Assembly (NCBI GenBank): GCA_903872255.1
Contig: CAIQJW010000218.1
Span: 1-33,549, forward strand
DNA: 33,549 bases
Source: an uncultured delta proteobacterium
GTDB lineage: Bacteria > Desulfobacterota > Syntrophorhabdia > Syntrophorhabdales > Syntrophorhabdaceae
Direction of reading: 5' to 3'
Below are positions 23,891 to 32,400 of the stretch, in pieces. Under the pieces are notes generated by a model, which saw nothing but the letters and a program-made list of their open reading frames with translations, ran no database searches and was not told the DNA's origin. Within the stretch, counting starts at the first letter, position 1; the number at the start of each line of letters is the position of its first letter. Made by a program: the position numbers and the translations under genes.

Positions 23891-24634
23891 TTATCCGTTC
23901 TGTTTATCGGCTGCTTCCGACGCCTTCTTGAGGGCGTCCAGGAAGGCCCCGTAGTACTTTTCCGCCCTGTCGCCGGGCAACGCCTCGTCTTGGTCACGCA
24001 GGGCGTATATGTCTTTCAGTGCATCTCCATCGAGCGTGAACTCGCGGGCCGAGGCTTCGATGATTTGCTGCGGCCCTTTTGCGTCGCTGCCGTTGACGGC
24101 GAGAAGGAAGCCCAGCGTTTCGACGAAACGCTTTATCTGCTGCGACATCATGACGGTTAGCCGCTGCCCCCCGTTCAGGATGTAGTGCCTGCGAACCTTG
24201 AGAAGCATATTGCTCAGGCGCTGCCTGATGCGGACCATGACGTTCCGGCTGTCTATTGCAAAGCCTGCGAGCGGGTCCTCACCATAGAGCACCCGGTAGC
24301 CGTCCCTGATCGCCATGAATTTCAGCGGGAATATGTCGACGCCGGCAGCGATATCGCCCGGGGTCAGAAAAAGCGGTGCGATACCCGACCGTCTTCCCTT
24401 AAACACGGGGTCGAGAAGCGAGTGCAGCGATGCGATGTCGGCATTCCCGAGGACAACGAGAAGGTTGACGTCGCTCTTCCCGGGACGGTAGTCGTCACGC
24501 GTGGCGCTCCCATACAGGACGAGCGCCTCAAGGGATACCCCGGGGAGCTGCCGAATATCTTCAAGGAATAATGCGACCGCGCTTTTCTCTTCAGTTCCCA
24601 ATCGTGTTCCCGACAAATCCGGTTCTTTATTCAT
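23891..24634 (-). CDS. Nucleotidyltransferase-fold protein (MNT-like) with helical C-terminal domain
   Basis: 247 residues. The NTase motif is LYGSATRDDYRPGKSDVNLLVV (G42-S43 ... D55-V-N57). The second metal ligand of the usual D-x-D/E pair is Asn57, so catalysis may be lost or altered; the DVN/DIN variant recurs in this subfamily. Residues from about 125 to the end are helical (RIRQRLSNMLLKVRRHYILNGGQRLTVMMSQ ... YGAFLDALKKASEAADKQNG), perhaps HEPN-like. It is last in the four-gene minus-strand operon, 11 bases after the radical SAM gene. It could adenylylate or bind a partner in the system. An antitoxin-like role is an alternative but lacks a nearby toxin. Confidence 0.75.
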   Translation of the reverse strand: MNKEPDLSGTRLGTEEKSAVALFLEDIRQLPGVSLEALVLYGSATRDDYRPGKSDVNLLVVLGNADIASLHSLLDPVFKGRRSGIAPLFLTPGDIAAGVDIFPLKFMAIRDGYRVLYGEDPLAGFAIDSRNVMVRIRQRLSNMLLKVRRHYILNGGQRLTVMMSQQIKRFVETLGFLLAVNGSDAKGPQQIIEASAREFTLDGDALKDIYALRDQDEALPGDRAEKYYGAFLDALKKASEAADKQNG

Positions 24635-24645
24635 CTCTTAACCTC

Positions 24646-25773
24646 TCACGTAAATGTCTCCATAGTGTTCCCGGGACCGGGGTGGTTCGGGGCATACACC
24701 GTGGCCGCTGTTTCAACCCAGCAGCCGGGGTCTTTCCTGAAAGGGTCCCCGGTCAACGCATAGGAAAGGCACCTCAAGCCCCCGCCGCACAGCCGTTCGT
24801 AGAAGCAGCAGCCGCAGCCGTCAGCAGCCCTTTTCCTGTCCCGCAAGGCAATGAAAAGGGGGTTCTCCAGGTAGATCTCCTTAAGCGGCCGGTCAAGGAC
24901 GTTTCCCGCCGGGATGGGCATGCGCCTGCAGGGTACGACGTCTCCATTGGCCATGACGGTGATCAGCGTGCCGCCCGCGGCGCACCGGTAGGGCTCACCC
25001 CCGACCGCGAGGAACTGCAGGGCGCGGTCCATCGCGATCTCGGTGCGGCTAAGGGGGTTCCTCCCGGCCCTGCCCCTAACCTTCAGGACGGCAGAAAAAA
25101 GGTCGCGGACCTCAGCGGGAGATAAGACCTCATCCTTATGCGACCCACTACCGCCGCAGGGGATGAAACGGTCCGTCCAGACCTTGGATACACCCAGCTT
25201 CATTCCCAGTTTTGCAACATCGCTGAAGCACCGGTAGTTCCGGCGCGATGCCGTGAAAGATATCAGCGTCCTGATCCCGTTCTCGCCAAGATACCGGATC
25301 GCGCGGGAGATCCTCCTGTGGTCGCCCGGACCCCGTATGCTGTCGTGCATCGCCTCGTCACCGTCTATGCTCACCTGGATGAACCCGGGCCCAAGGGATT
25401 TGAGGCGCCTGGCGCTTTTCGCATCGATAAAGCTGCCGTTTGTCAGGATGGCAAAGCTGAAGGCCCCCCTGCGTGCATGGAATTCTTCGAGAAGGTCCCA
25501 GATGTCCTCCCGTATAAAAGGCTCCCCGCCCGTGAGATTAATGTGCCCGGGCTGCCCGTTGCCGATTGCCGCCAGGTCACAGAACCGGTCCGCTACCCGG
25601 ATAAGCTCATCCCGGGTAAGTTCATCCGTCCTGCCGAGTTCCTGGTAACAGTGAATGCACCTGTTATTGCACCGTTCCGTTATGTGCCACTGGAGGAGCA
25701 TTCTTTTGCGCAAGGATGGGCCTTTAGCCCGCTCTACCGTCAACCGGTCGTGATAGGCCTTTACCCGCCACAT
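24646..25773 (-). CDS. Radical SAM/SPASM protein, likely peptide/protein maturase
   Basis: 375 residues from the ATG at 25773. The frame extends upstream, but that part overlaps the Gly-rich tail in arginine-rich, unlikely code. The radical SAM cluster motif is C35-x3-C39-x2-C42 (ITERCNNRCIHCYQ). The NLTGGEPFIREDIWDLLEE segment and the ISIDG-like VSIDGDEAMHDSIRG strand follow. The C-terminal SPASM region has GDVVPCRRMP, then CGCCFYERLCGGGLRC and a final C-W, ligands for auxiliary 4Fe-4S clusters. Such enzymes modify ribosomally made peptides or proteins, often at cysteine or glycine. Its start codon lies inside the last Cys codon of the upstream membrane protein, so the Cys/Gly tail is the obvious candidate substrate (inference). 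Confidence 0.88.
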   Translation of the reverse strand: MWRVKAYHDRLTVERAKGPSLRKRMLLQWHITERCNNRCIHCYQELGRTDELTRDELIRVADRFCDLAAIGNGQPGHINLTGGEPFIREDIWDLLEEFHARRGAFSFAILTNGSFIDAKSARRLKSLGPGFIQVSIDGDEAMHDSIRGPGDHRRISRAIRYLGENGIRTLISFTASRRNYRCFSDVAKLGMKLGVSKVWTDRFIPCGGSGSHKDEVLSPAEVRDLFSAVLKVRGRAGRNPLSRTEIAMDRALQFLAVGGEPYRCAAGGTLITVMANGDVVPCRRMPIPAGNVLDRPLKEIYLENPLFIALRDRKRAADGCGCCFYERLCGGGLRCLSYALTGDPFRKDPGCWVETAATVYAPNHPGPGNTMETFT

Positions 25774-26669
25774 CCGCCGCACCCCCCGCATCCTCCGCCG
25801 TCTCCACCGCCTCCGCCGTCCGATGAACTGCATCCCCCGCAGGAACTCCCCGGGGACGACTTCCTGAAGGCGGACTGGAATTCCTCATATAAGGGAGAGC
25901 CCGCCAGGGCCGCCGCACCGAATATCGCGACCGCATAGGCCGGGTCTATCCCCTCCGGCGCGTTCCTCGTGCGCAGCCAGTCGAAATGTTTTTCAAGCTC
26001 TCCGAGATATTGCCTGCCCAGCCCGCTGGCCTTGCTCCATGGCTTGAGGATCAAGGGGACGAGGACGAAAGAGCAAACCATCAGCACGAAGAGAAAAAAG
26101 ACCGGTTTTCCCAGCGAGACGCCGAGCATGAATTTCGAGAAACCGGCCACGACGAGAATGGCCATGAGGACCCAGAAGATCGCCCAGCAACGCCTCTCCT
26201 CCGATGCATTCTTGATGAGCCGGTGTTGCGCCAACTCCTGGTAATTGAAGATGGCCAGGCTTTCCACGTCCCTGCGTATCGCCTGCGACGTGAAAAGGTC
26301 CTTTGTCTTCGTTTTCCTTGCCACATGATCGTAGACCGAACGGGTGACCGGTTTTAACGTCCGAAGTTTGACCGTCCGTTCCGCGTCGCTTAAGTCTGTC
26401 CTGTTGATGGAAGCCTTATCCTTCGTGCCTTCGATCTCTGCAAGCCCTTTGTTCAGGAGGTCGAACACTGCCGTCTTGACGGCCTCCTTCCAATCCCCTT
26501 TCAGGAACGATATCGTCAGGGGGTCAAACCTCGTCAGGTTAGGCAGGGGCAAACCCCTCGTGCTGTCGGCACCCATCATCAACCTGCCGGCAAGCACGCA
26601 GGCCACCCCCAGGCAGACGTAAAGGAATAGAAAGGCTGGTCCCGGTATGGATTGTAAGAATTCAATCAT
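25761..26669 (-). CDS. Membrane protein with Cys/Gly-rich C-terminal tail (TIGR04222-like)
   Basis: 302 residues. One membrane helix lies at 10-32. A soluble domain follows with the pattern FDPLTISFLKGDWKEAVKTAVFDLLNKGLAEIEG, as I recognise from TIGR04222-type proteins. Two more helices are at about 155-205 (AIFWVLMAILVVAGFSKFML, VFFLFVLMVCSFVLVPLIL). A region ending AVAIFGAAALAGSPLYEEF is followed by a tail of about 30 residues with five cysteines in Gly/Ser context: SSCGGCSS, then a Gly/Asp run, then CGGCGGCGG as the last nine. The tail is encoded by G-rich repeats on the minus strand. It overlaps the radical SAM gene by 13 bases and follows the channel gene by 3. The tail is probably the modified part. 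Confidence 0.8.
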   Translation of the reverse strand: MIEFLQSIPGPAFLFLYVCLGVACVLAGRLMMGADSTRGLPLPNLTRFDPLTISFLKGDWKEAVKTAVFDLLNKGLAEIEGTKDKASINRTDLSDAERTVKLRTLKPVTRSVYDHVARKTKTKDLFTSQAIRRDVESLAIFNYQELAQHRLIKNASEERRCWAIFWVLMAILVVAGFSKFMLGVSLGKPVFFLFVLMVCSFVLVPLILKPWSKASGLGRQYLGELEKHFDWLRTRNAPEGIDPAYAVAIFGAAALAGSPLYEEFQSAFRKSSPGSSCGGCSSSDGGGGGDGGGCGGCGGCGG

Positions 26670-26672
26670 TGC

Positions 26673-28448
26673 CTACCCCGATCTTCCTCCCGGCGAGATG
26701 TAGTAAACGGTATCCCCCGGGTGCATCATTGTGTGGTCCCGTCCGAACCTGATATTGCCTTGTGTGTCCCTGACCATAAGCACCCTGTCCCCTAATTCCT
26801 TCAAAGCGGGCCCAAAGGCCTCCCCGGCGCCCACCCTGGAACTCGACACAAAGATCTTTCCCGCGGCACTGTCAAAGGCGTTTATGACATCGCTCATCAA
26901 TGCCGCCGATGCGAAAGCAGCCGATGCGATGTAGGAGGAACTGACGGCGTCGTCTATGCTGAAATTCTTCCGTATCATGCGGGCGAAATCTTCGTCGAAG
27001 ATCCTCAGGACCGTCCTGATACCGCCGTTCGTCGCCGCCGCGTTCAGCCCGGCCTCCAGGTTCATGAGGTCATTGTCGGTAGAGCACACTATCGCTTTTG
27101 CATGCCCGGCGCCGGCGTGAGCAAGGGAATCCTCCAGAGTTGCGTCTGAAACGATGAACGGGACCCCCATATCCCTCAGTCTCTGGATAAACCTGTTCTG
27201 CGGGTTCTTTTCGACGACCACCACATCCTCGCCGAGTTCGACGAGATTTTCGAGTATCCTTGCCCCGACATCCCCGAGGCCGCAGACAATCACGTGGTCC
27301 CGGATGTGCATTTTCCGCCTGCCCATGAGTATCTCGAGCCTTTTCTTGATCATGCTGTCCGTGATGAAAGCGAACAGTATGGCCATAAGCATGGCCCCGG
27401 AAAGCATGAGGACTATTCCGACGACCTTGGAAATTGTCGATGACTCGCGCAGGCTGATATCGCCGAAGCCGACCGTCGTGAGGACGGTCACGACAAAGTA
27501 GACGGCATTTATGAAGCTCAACTTCTCCGAGGCGGCGAAGAAGAAGATGCTGAAAAGGAGTATCCCGAGAAGGGTGACGAGGGTAAAGAAGAGCACCTTG
27601 TCCGACAGGAGAAGGCCCGGTCTGAACCTCCGCCCCTTCCTGGCCCCGCTTCTTCTTTCGCCGGGCCTCAAAGGGGCTATTATGCCGCTCAGCTTCTTTG
27701 CCCCGGCGAAGGATGAGAAGCACAAGACCCGCGCATCGTGCCCTATTACCTCATCTGTGCCCGGGCAAGCGGTCCCGTCGATCGCGACTATCCTGATATT
27801 GCGTTCGGCTTCAGTTTCACCGGCACTTTTTTCCGTTCCCCCCGTTAAAACATCGCCCTTCACCTCGTAAAACGTATATGTCGCGTTATCCACCCTGAAC
27901 GACAGGATAGAATCCCGGACCAATGCGGAAACAGCAAAGCTTGGCGTCGCGACCTGCGATACACTGATAGCGCGCACACCGGGTATCCTCTTTTCAAGCT
28001 CCCCGGCAAACTTCATGTTGAAGACCCGTACGACGATCCTCATGCCGGGATTGAGCTCGTTGACCCTCATTGCGGCGTGTATATTGAACTGGTCGTCCTC
28101 GGAGGGAAATATTATCGAACCCGCGGAACGAAGGTCCAGTTCATTCAACGTGTCCAGGCTGTTCGTGTCGGCTGTAACGACTAGAACCCCCGACGACCTC
28201 GTTTGCTCAAGAAGCCGCGAATGTTCCCGGGCCACAATGGTGACAGGCACCCCCGTTTCGACGAGGAATTCCATTATCCTGAACCCGGCATTCGAAAGGC
28301 CGTATATGATGACGCCCTTCTCCCGCCCCTCCCTAGCACGGGATACCGTTCTGTCGTCAACCGCATTTTGTTCCAGTATAAAGCCCCCTGTCTCGCACGT
28401 GTCGGTCATTGATTCAAAATCGATGTACCGGTGAGCCAATTGTACCAC
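26673..28448 (-). CDS. Two-RCK potassium channel/TrkA-N protein
   Basis: 591 residues from a GTG at 28448. The ATG at 28409 is an alternative; neither has a good ribosome site. An N-terminal TrkA-N-like Rossmann domain (about 45-165) has a degenerate nucleotide loop, GLSNAG, and is followed by a TrkA-C-like segment. Two membrane helices at about 290-370 surround the pore loop with selectivity filter TTVGFGD. A second RCK domain follows with an intact loop GLGDVG and an acidic VVVEKN, then a TrkA-C-type end (VGAGEAFGPALKELGDRVLMVRD...PGDTVYYIS). The order RCK-pore-RCK resembles some actinobacterial and deltaproteobacterial K+ channels. It heads the operon with the Cys-tail membrane protein, 3 bases downstream. 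Confidence 0.85.
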   Translation of the reverse strand: MVQLAHRYIDFESMTDTCETGGFILEQNAVDDRTVSRAREGREKGVIIYGLSNAGFRIMEFLVETGVPVTIVAREHSRLLEQTRSSGVLVVTADTNSLDTLNELDLRSAGSIIFPSEDDQFNIHAAMRVNELNPGMRIVVRVFNMKFAGELEKRIPGVRAISVSQVATPSFAVSALVRDSILSFRVDNATYTFYEVKGDVLTGGTEKSAGETEAERNIRIVAIDGTACPGTDEVIGHDARVLCFSSFAGAKKLSGIIAPLRPGERRSGARKGRRFRPGLLLSDKVLFFTLVTLLGILLFSIFFFAASEKLSFINAVYFVVTVLTTVGFGDISLRESSTISKVVGIVLMLSGAMLMAILFAFITDSMIKKRLEILMGRRKMHIRDHVIVCGLGDVGARILENLVELGEDVVVVEKNPQNRFIQRLRDMGVPFIVSDATLEDSLAHAGAGHAKAIVCSTDNDLMNLEAGLNAAATNGGIRTVLRIFDEDFARMIRKNFSIDDAVSSSYIASAAFASAALMSDVINAFDSAAGKIFVSSSRVGAGEAFGPALKELGDRVLMVRDTQGNIRFGRDHTMMHPGDTVYYISPGGRSG

Positions 28449-28627
28449 GCCGCTTTTATTTCTTGAACGAATAATTTCAGAGACCCCCGGCGCCTGAGGC
28501 TACGCCGGGTAAGAACCCTTTGATTGAGAAACTAACTTTAGAGATGGTACAATAGACGGGGGCAGGTCACCCTGCGAGAGGATGGACATCATTGTTGTCT
28601 CAACCTCTCGCTTGTGTCGCTGGGCAA
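28449..28627. other. Intergenic hairpins and a possible small RNA
   Basis: Hairpin one: CCCGGCG (28486-28492) with CGCCGGG (28503-28509). Hairpin two: GCGAGAGG (28574-28581) with CCTCTCGC (28604-28611). A small GCAGG-TCAC-CCTGC stem lies between. On the plus strand TTGAGA, 18 bases, TACAAT could start a transcript near 28558 through these hairpins into the 3' end of the secreted protein gene (antisense). No U-run terminator is seen. Confidence 0.3.
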
Positions 28628-29323
28628 CTACTTTGCGGGTGTTGCAGGAACTGCTTCTACAGGCTTTGCATCTTTTGCATCTTTTTTGTGATGTTTCTTT
28701 CCGTGGCGCTGTGGTTTTCCTACAAATTTTGCGACCATTTTGCCATCAGTCTCTTCGTAGCCAACCATGACCTTGTCGCCTGTCTTTAAATCTTCCAACT
28801 TGAGATCTTTGCCAAACTTGGCATTAGCAACGTCAAAGGTCATCTCGCCTTTTTTGCCCTTCACCGCTACCACTATGGTCTTTGCCGCTGCGTCAGCGCT
28901 GACTACCTTGCCTTTTGCCGTTAGCCCGGCCATATCGTGTTTATTGTGTTTTCCTACAAATTTTGCAACCATTTTGCCGTTAACCTCTTTGTAGCCGACC
29001 ACGACCTTGTCGCCTGTCTTTAAATCTTCCATCTTTAAGCCTTTGGCAAACTTGGCATTCGCTATGTCAAAGGTCATCTCGCCTTTTTTGCCCTTCACGA
29101 CCATGGTCTTTGCCGCTGCATCCACGCTGACTACTTCACCTCTTGCCCTCGTCCCATCTTTCTTTTGGGCCGGGGCTTTTACATCTGCCGCAGGGGCCGT
29201 GGCTGCCTCTTTCGTAACCGTCTTCTTGTCGGGCGCTGTTTTTGCTGCCTCCTGGGCAAATACTGTTGCCGCAAAAACAATACTAACGACAAATACCAAC
29301 ATTAATAATAATCCTTTCTTCAT
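28628..29323 (-). CDS. Secreted protein with two tandem DUF5666-like repeats
   Basis: 231 residues. The signal peptide is MKKGLLLMLVFVVSIVFAATVFA-QEA. A Lys/Ala-rich spacer with a run of TKEAATAPAADV follows. Then come two near-identical repeats: residues 59-128 and 136-206, a 77-residue pitch. Each reads A(R/K)GEVVS.DAAAKT.VV, GKKGEMTFD.ANAKF, LKTGDKV.VGY and GKMVAKFVGK, like the beta-strand units of DUF5666. The tail is His/Lys-rich (KKHHKKD). The DNA of the repeats is also nearly identical (231-base pitch), so the duplication is recent. A GGAGGT site and a near-consensus promoter (29355-29383) precede it. Function is unknown; export to the periplasm is likely. Confidence 0.8.
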   Translation of the reverse strand: MKKGLLLMLVFVVSIVFAATVFAQEAAKTAPDKKTVTKEAATAPAADVKAPAQKKDGTRARGEVVSVDAAAKTMVVKGKKGEMTFDIANAKFAKGLKMEDLKTGDKVVVGYKEVNGKMVAKFVGKHNKHDMAGLTAKGKVVSADAAAKTIVVAVKGKKGEMTFDVANAKFGKDLKLEDLKTGDKVMVGYEETDGKMVAKFVGKPQRHGKKHHKKDAKDAKPVEAVPATPAK

Positions 29324-29354
29324 AGCTTTTTACCTCCGTTTTATATTTTATGGA

Positions 29355-29383
29355 CTTATAAAAAATGTAGCGTAATATGTCAA
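29355..29383 (-). promoter_or_regulatory. Near-consensus sigma-70 promoter of the secreted repeat protein
   Basis: On the minus strand a perfect TTGACA (29378-29383) is followed, after a 17-base spacer, by TATAAG (29355-29360), 32 bases before the ATG at 29323. It is a strong promoter by sequence. Confidence 0.7.
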
Positions 29384-29415
29384 CAGGAAAACATAGATCA
29401 TAACGTACTCCAACG

Positions 29416-32400
29416 TCATGAGGGATTGCCTACCAATATAAATGCCCCCCAATAGAACGGATTTGGCCTCTTTTTCATCAGTTCCAACTTCGCCTGCCTC
29501 AGCGCCTCTGCCTTTGATTTTCCATCAGCCATGAGAGTGTAAAAGTTTGTCATAAGTTGCATTGTCTCCGCACTGGGCACACTCCAGAGACTTAGCACGA
29601 CCGCCTTAGCTCCGGAAAGAATAAATGCCCTCTTCAAACCAAAAACACCCTCCCCGCTTCGCACATCACCGACCCCGGTTTCGCAGGCTGACAGTACAAC
29701 AAGATCAGTTCCCATGAGTCGAAGTCCCATAACCTTTTCAGCACTCATTATGCCTTCGTCTTTTCCTTCTTTAAGGGACAGGTTGATTCCTGCAAGAGCG
29801 AGTCCTGACCGTAGCATGGGGCTGTCTTTTAGCAGCGTTTGATTGGACTCCGTTGCATTCTTGCCATGTTTACTTTCATCTTTTTCGATGAAAAAGCCAT
29901 GAGTTGCCAGGTGGACTATGCTCGGAGATTCGGCGGAAAACAGGACCGCGTCCACGGCTTTGTCATTCTGATAGTTTTTCACGGAAATCTGCATTTTCTG
30001 AGTTAATATCTTCTCGATGGTATTTGCCTCATCTTTTGTATCGGGAAGCCTTAAAAATGATGCCGGTTCGTTCACTTTTGCAGCAGATGTCGCTGTCACC
30101 GGTTTTGCCTGCCTGCTCAACCCGAAATCATAATCCGGATCAGCAAGAATCAGGGCTATCGCGCTGCGCTCCGGGCGAACCTCCTTACCCTCAAGCCTCA
30201 CAATGTCCCTGCCGGCAGAGATGTAGCTGATCTGGTACTTCTCTAAGGGGTATTCCCCTTTTGCATCAAGGAGCACTTCAAAAGGTATCAGATTGAGGAT
30301 GCCATCAGGGCTGATATACAGATGCTGTTTGTTGGTGACGTAACTATCGATAGGCCCCATCAGAAGTTTGTAAAGTTCCGCGCCCTCCTTATCGAGAGTT
30401 TGTTTATTGGGTACATACCCATCTCTTGAGGAATTCATCGCTTTTAGATAGGCACGAACATGTTGATCTATCTTCTCACACGAACCAAGACTGATCATTG
30501 AAAGGGGTATTTTTTCTCCCGGTCTGAGGATAAAAACGAGGTATTGTTCTCCGGCCCAGGCCTTTTTCTTATAATCAAAAATATCGATCCTGGCAAAATC
30601 CAGGTAAACCGAGTTCTTTGGGAGTACCTCGGCGATCCTCGCCGTGTCTGCCTTTCCGGCCTTCTTCTCAATGTCAAAATCCTTGCTCATGGCCGAAAGA
30701 GCTGTTTCAAGGTTCTCCTTCAACTTTTCCCGTGCCGCCAACGTATTTTTAACATCCTCAAATGTTGCATCCGTCCACCTTGTAGTCTGGAGCTTCGCTA
30801 TTTCCCTTCTCGTCTTGATCAATTTTTCAAAGAGCTCCTTAATCTTGACATTCCCGGAGGCAACGACAGCCTCCAGATGCCTGCCCTGGGCCTCCATGAC
30901 AGCCCCCTTCCACTGGAGCCATGCATTCATGGTCCCGGTTACAGCCGCCTCATTTGAAGCAAGATACGACGCGGAATGACTCAGGAACTCATACATGGAG
31001 AGCTCGGTTGTCTTCATGTAGTTCAATTTTTCCCTTTCTGACAAGAGGAGAAATACATTGTCCCTTTTTATACCTTCGATCCGCACACTTTGTTCAAAGA
31101 AACGGTGGCTTTCTATGTGGTTTCCCTGCAAGGCGTAGAGAAGGGCAAGTTCCTTTGCTGACAACCCCACTTTAGGATGCTTATCCCCGAGTGCATTGAG
31201 ACGGATTGTGTATGCCTTGAGCAGGAAATGCCCCGATGTATCATATCTGCCAATAATACGGTACAAGACCCCCAGCTTTTGCATGCTGTCCGCTGTAAAA
31301 ACATGGTCTTTACCATACACTTTTTCCCGTATTTCGAGAGCTGTCTTATAGCGTTGTTCTGCTTCCTGGAACTTCCCTGAAGTTACGTAAAGACCTGCCA
31401 GAGCGTCAAGGCTTTCCGCAATATCAGGATGGTATTTCCCGAAAGCCTTTTCGAGGATTTCGAGCGCCCTTTTATAGCAAGACTCCGCCTCTTTCACTGC
31501 CCCTCGCGCCAAATACAAAGTTCCAAGTAAGTTGAGACTTCCCGCAACCGAAAGATGGTCCCTGCCCAAAGCCTTTTCCTGAATTTCAATCGCTTTCTTG
31601 AATTCCTGTTCTGCTTCAACTGACCTGCCGCTGTTCCGATACAATTCAGCCAGATCGATCCGGCTTTCAGCGACAATGGCGTGCCCTTTGCCAAGAACTG
31701 TCTCACGTATTCCCAGAGCCTGCTTGCATAGGGGTTCTGCTTCAGCATATAGCCCTTTTGCAATATAGATTTCTGCCAGCACTTCCATGCTTCTTGCCGT
31801 GTCGACGTGCCCATGTCCTAATTTGTCCTGATTGGTCTTGAGCGCTGCAGTTGCAAGCCTTTCCGCGTCTTCATACCTGCCCATGTTCACATACAGGCCA
31901 GCAAGAGAGGTCATAACCCGGGTAGTGCTCGGATGGTCGCGGCCCCTTGTCTTCTCCCTGATTTCCAGCGCTTTCTGATATAGCGTTTCCGCCTCACGGT
32001 ATCTCCCCATTGTCTCATATAACTCTGCAACCGAACTGATACTCCCTGCATAACGGGGGTGATCGGTCCCCAACACCTTCTCCCTCATCTTCATGGATCT
32101 GGACAAAAGCTGCTCTGCTTCGCTGAATTTCCCCAGGGTCATATATACTCGGGCAAGACTATTCAAGCTTGCTGCCGTATCCTGGTGTTCGGGAATCAAC
32201 ACCTTTTGTCGTATTTCCAGGCCTTTTTTCAGGTACGTTTCAGCTTCGCCATATTTACCCATAGCAAGGCAGAGCATCCCGATAGATGTGAGGCTTTGCG
32301 CCACGAGAGGATGCTGGTCTCCAAATACGGCCTGCCGGATCTTCAGGGAATCTTTAAACAAAGATTCAGCTTCAGCGTTCCTTCCCGTAGACCGGTATAT

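Noticed and set aside
25773..25833. Upstream extension of the radical SAM gene (Arg-rich start)
   Set aside because: It overlaps the G-rich code of the Cys/Gly tail and reads as arginine runs; the ATG at 25773 gives the normal N-terminus.
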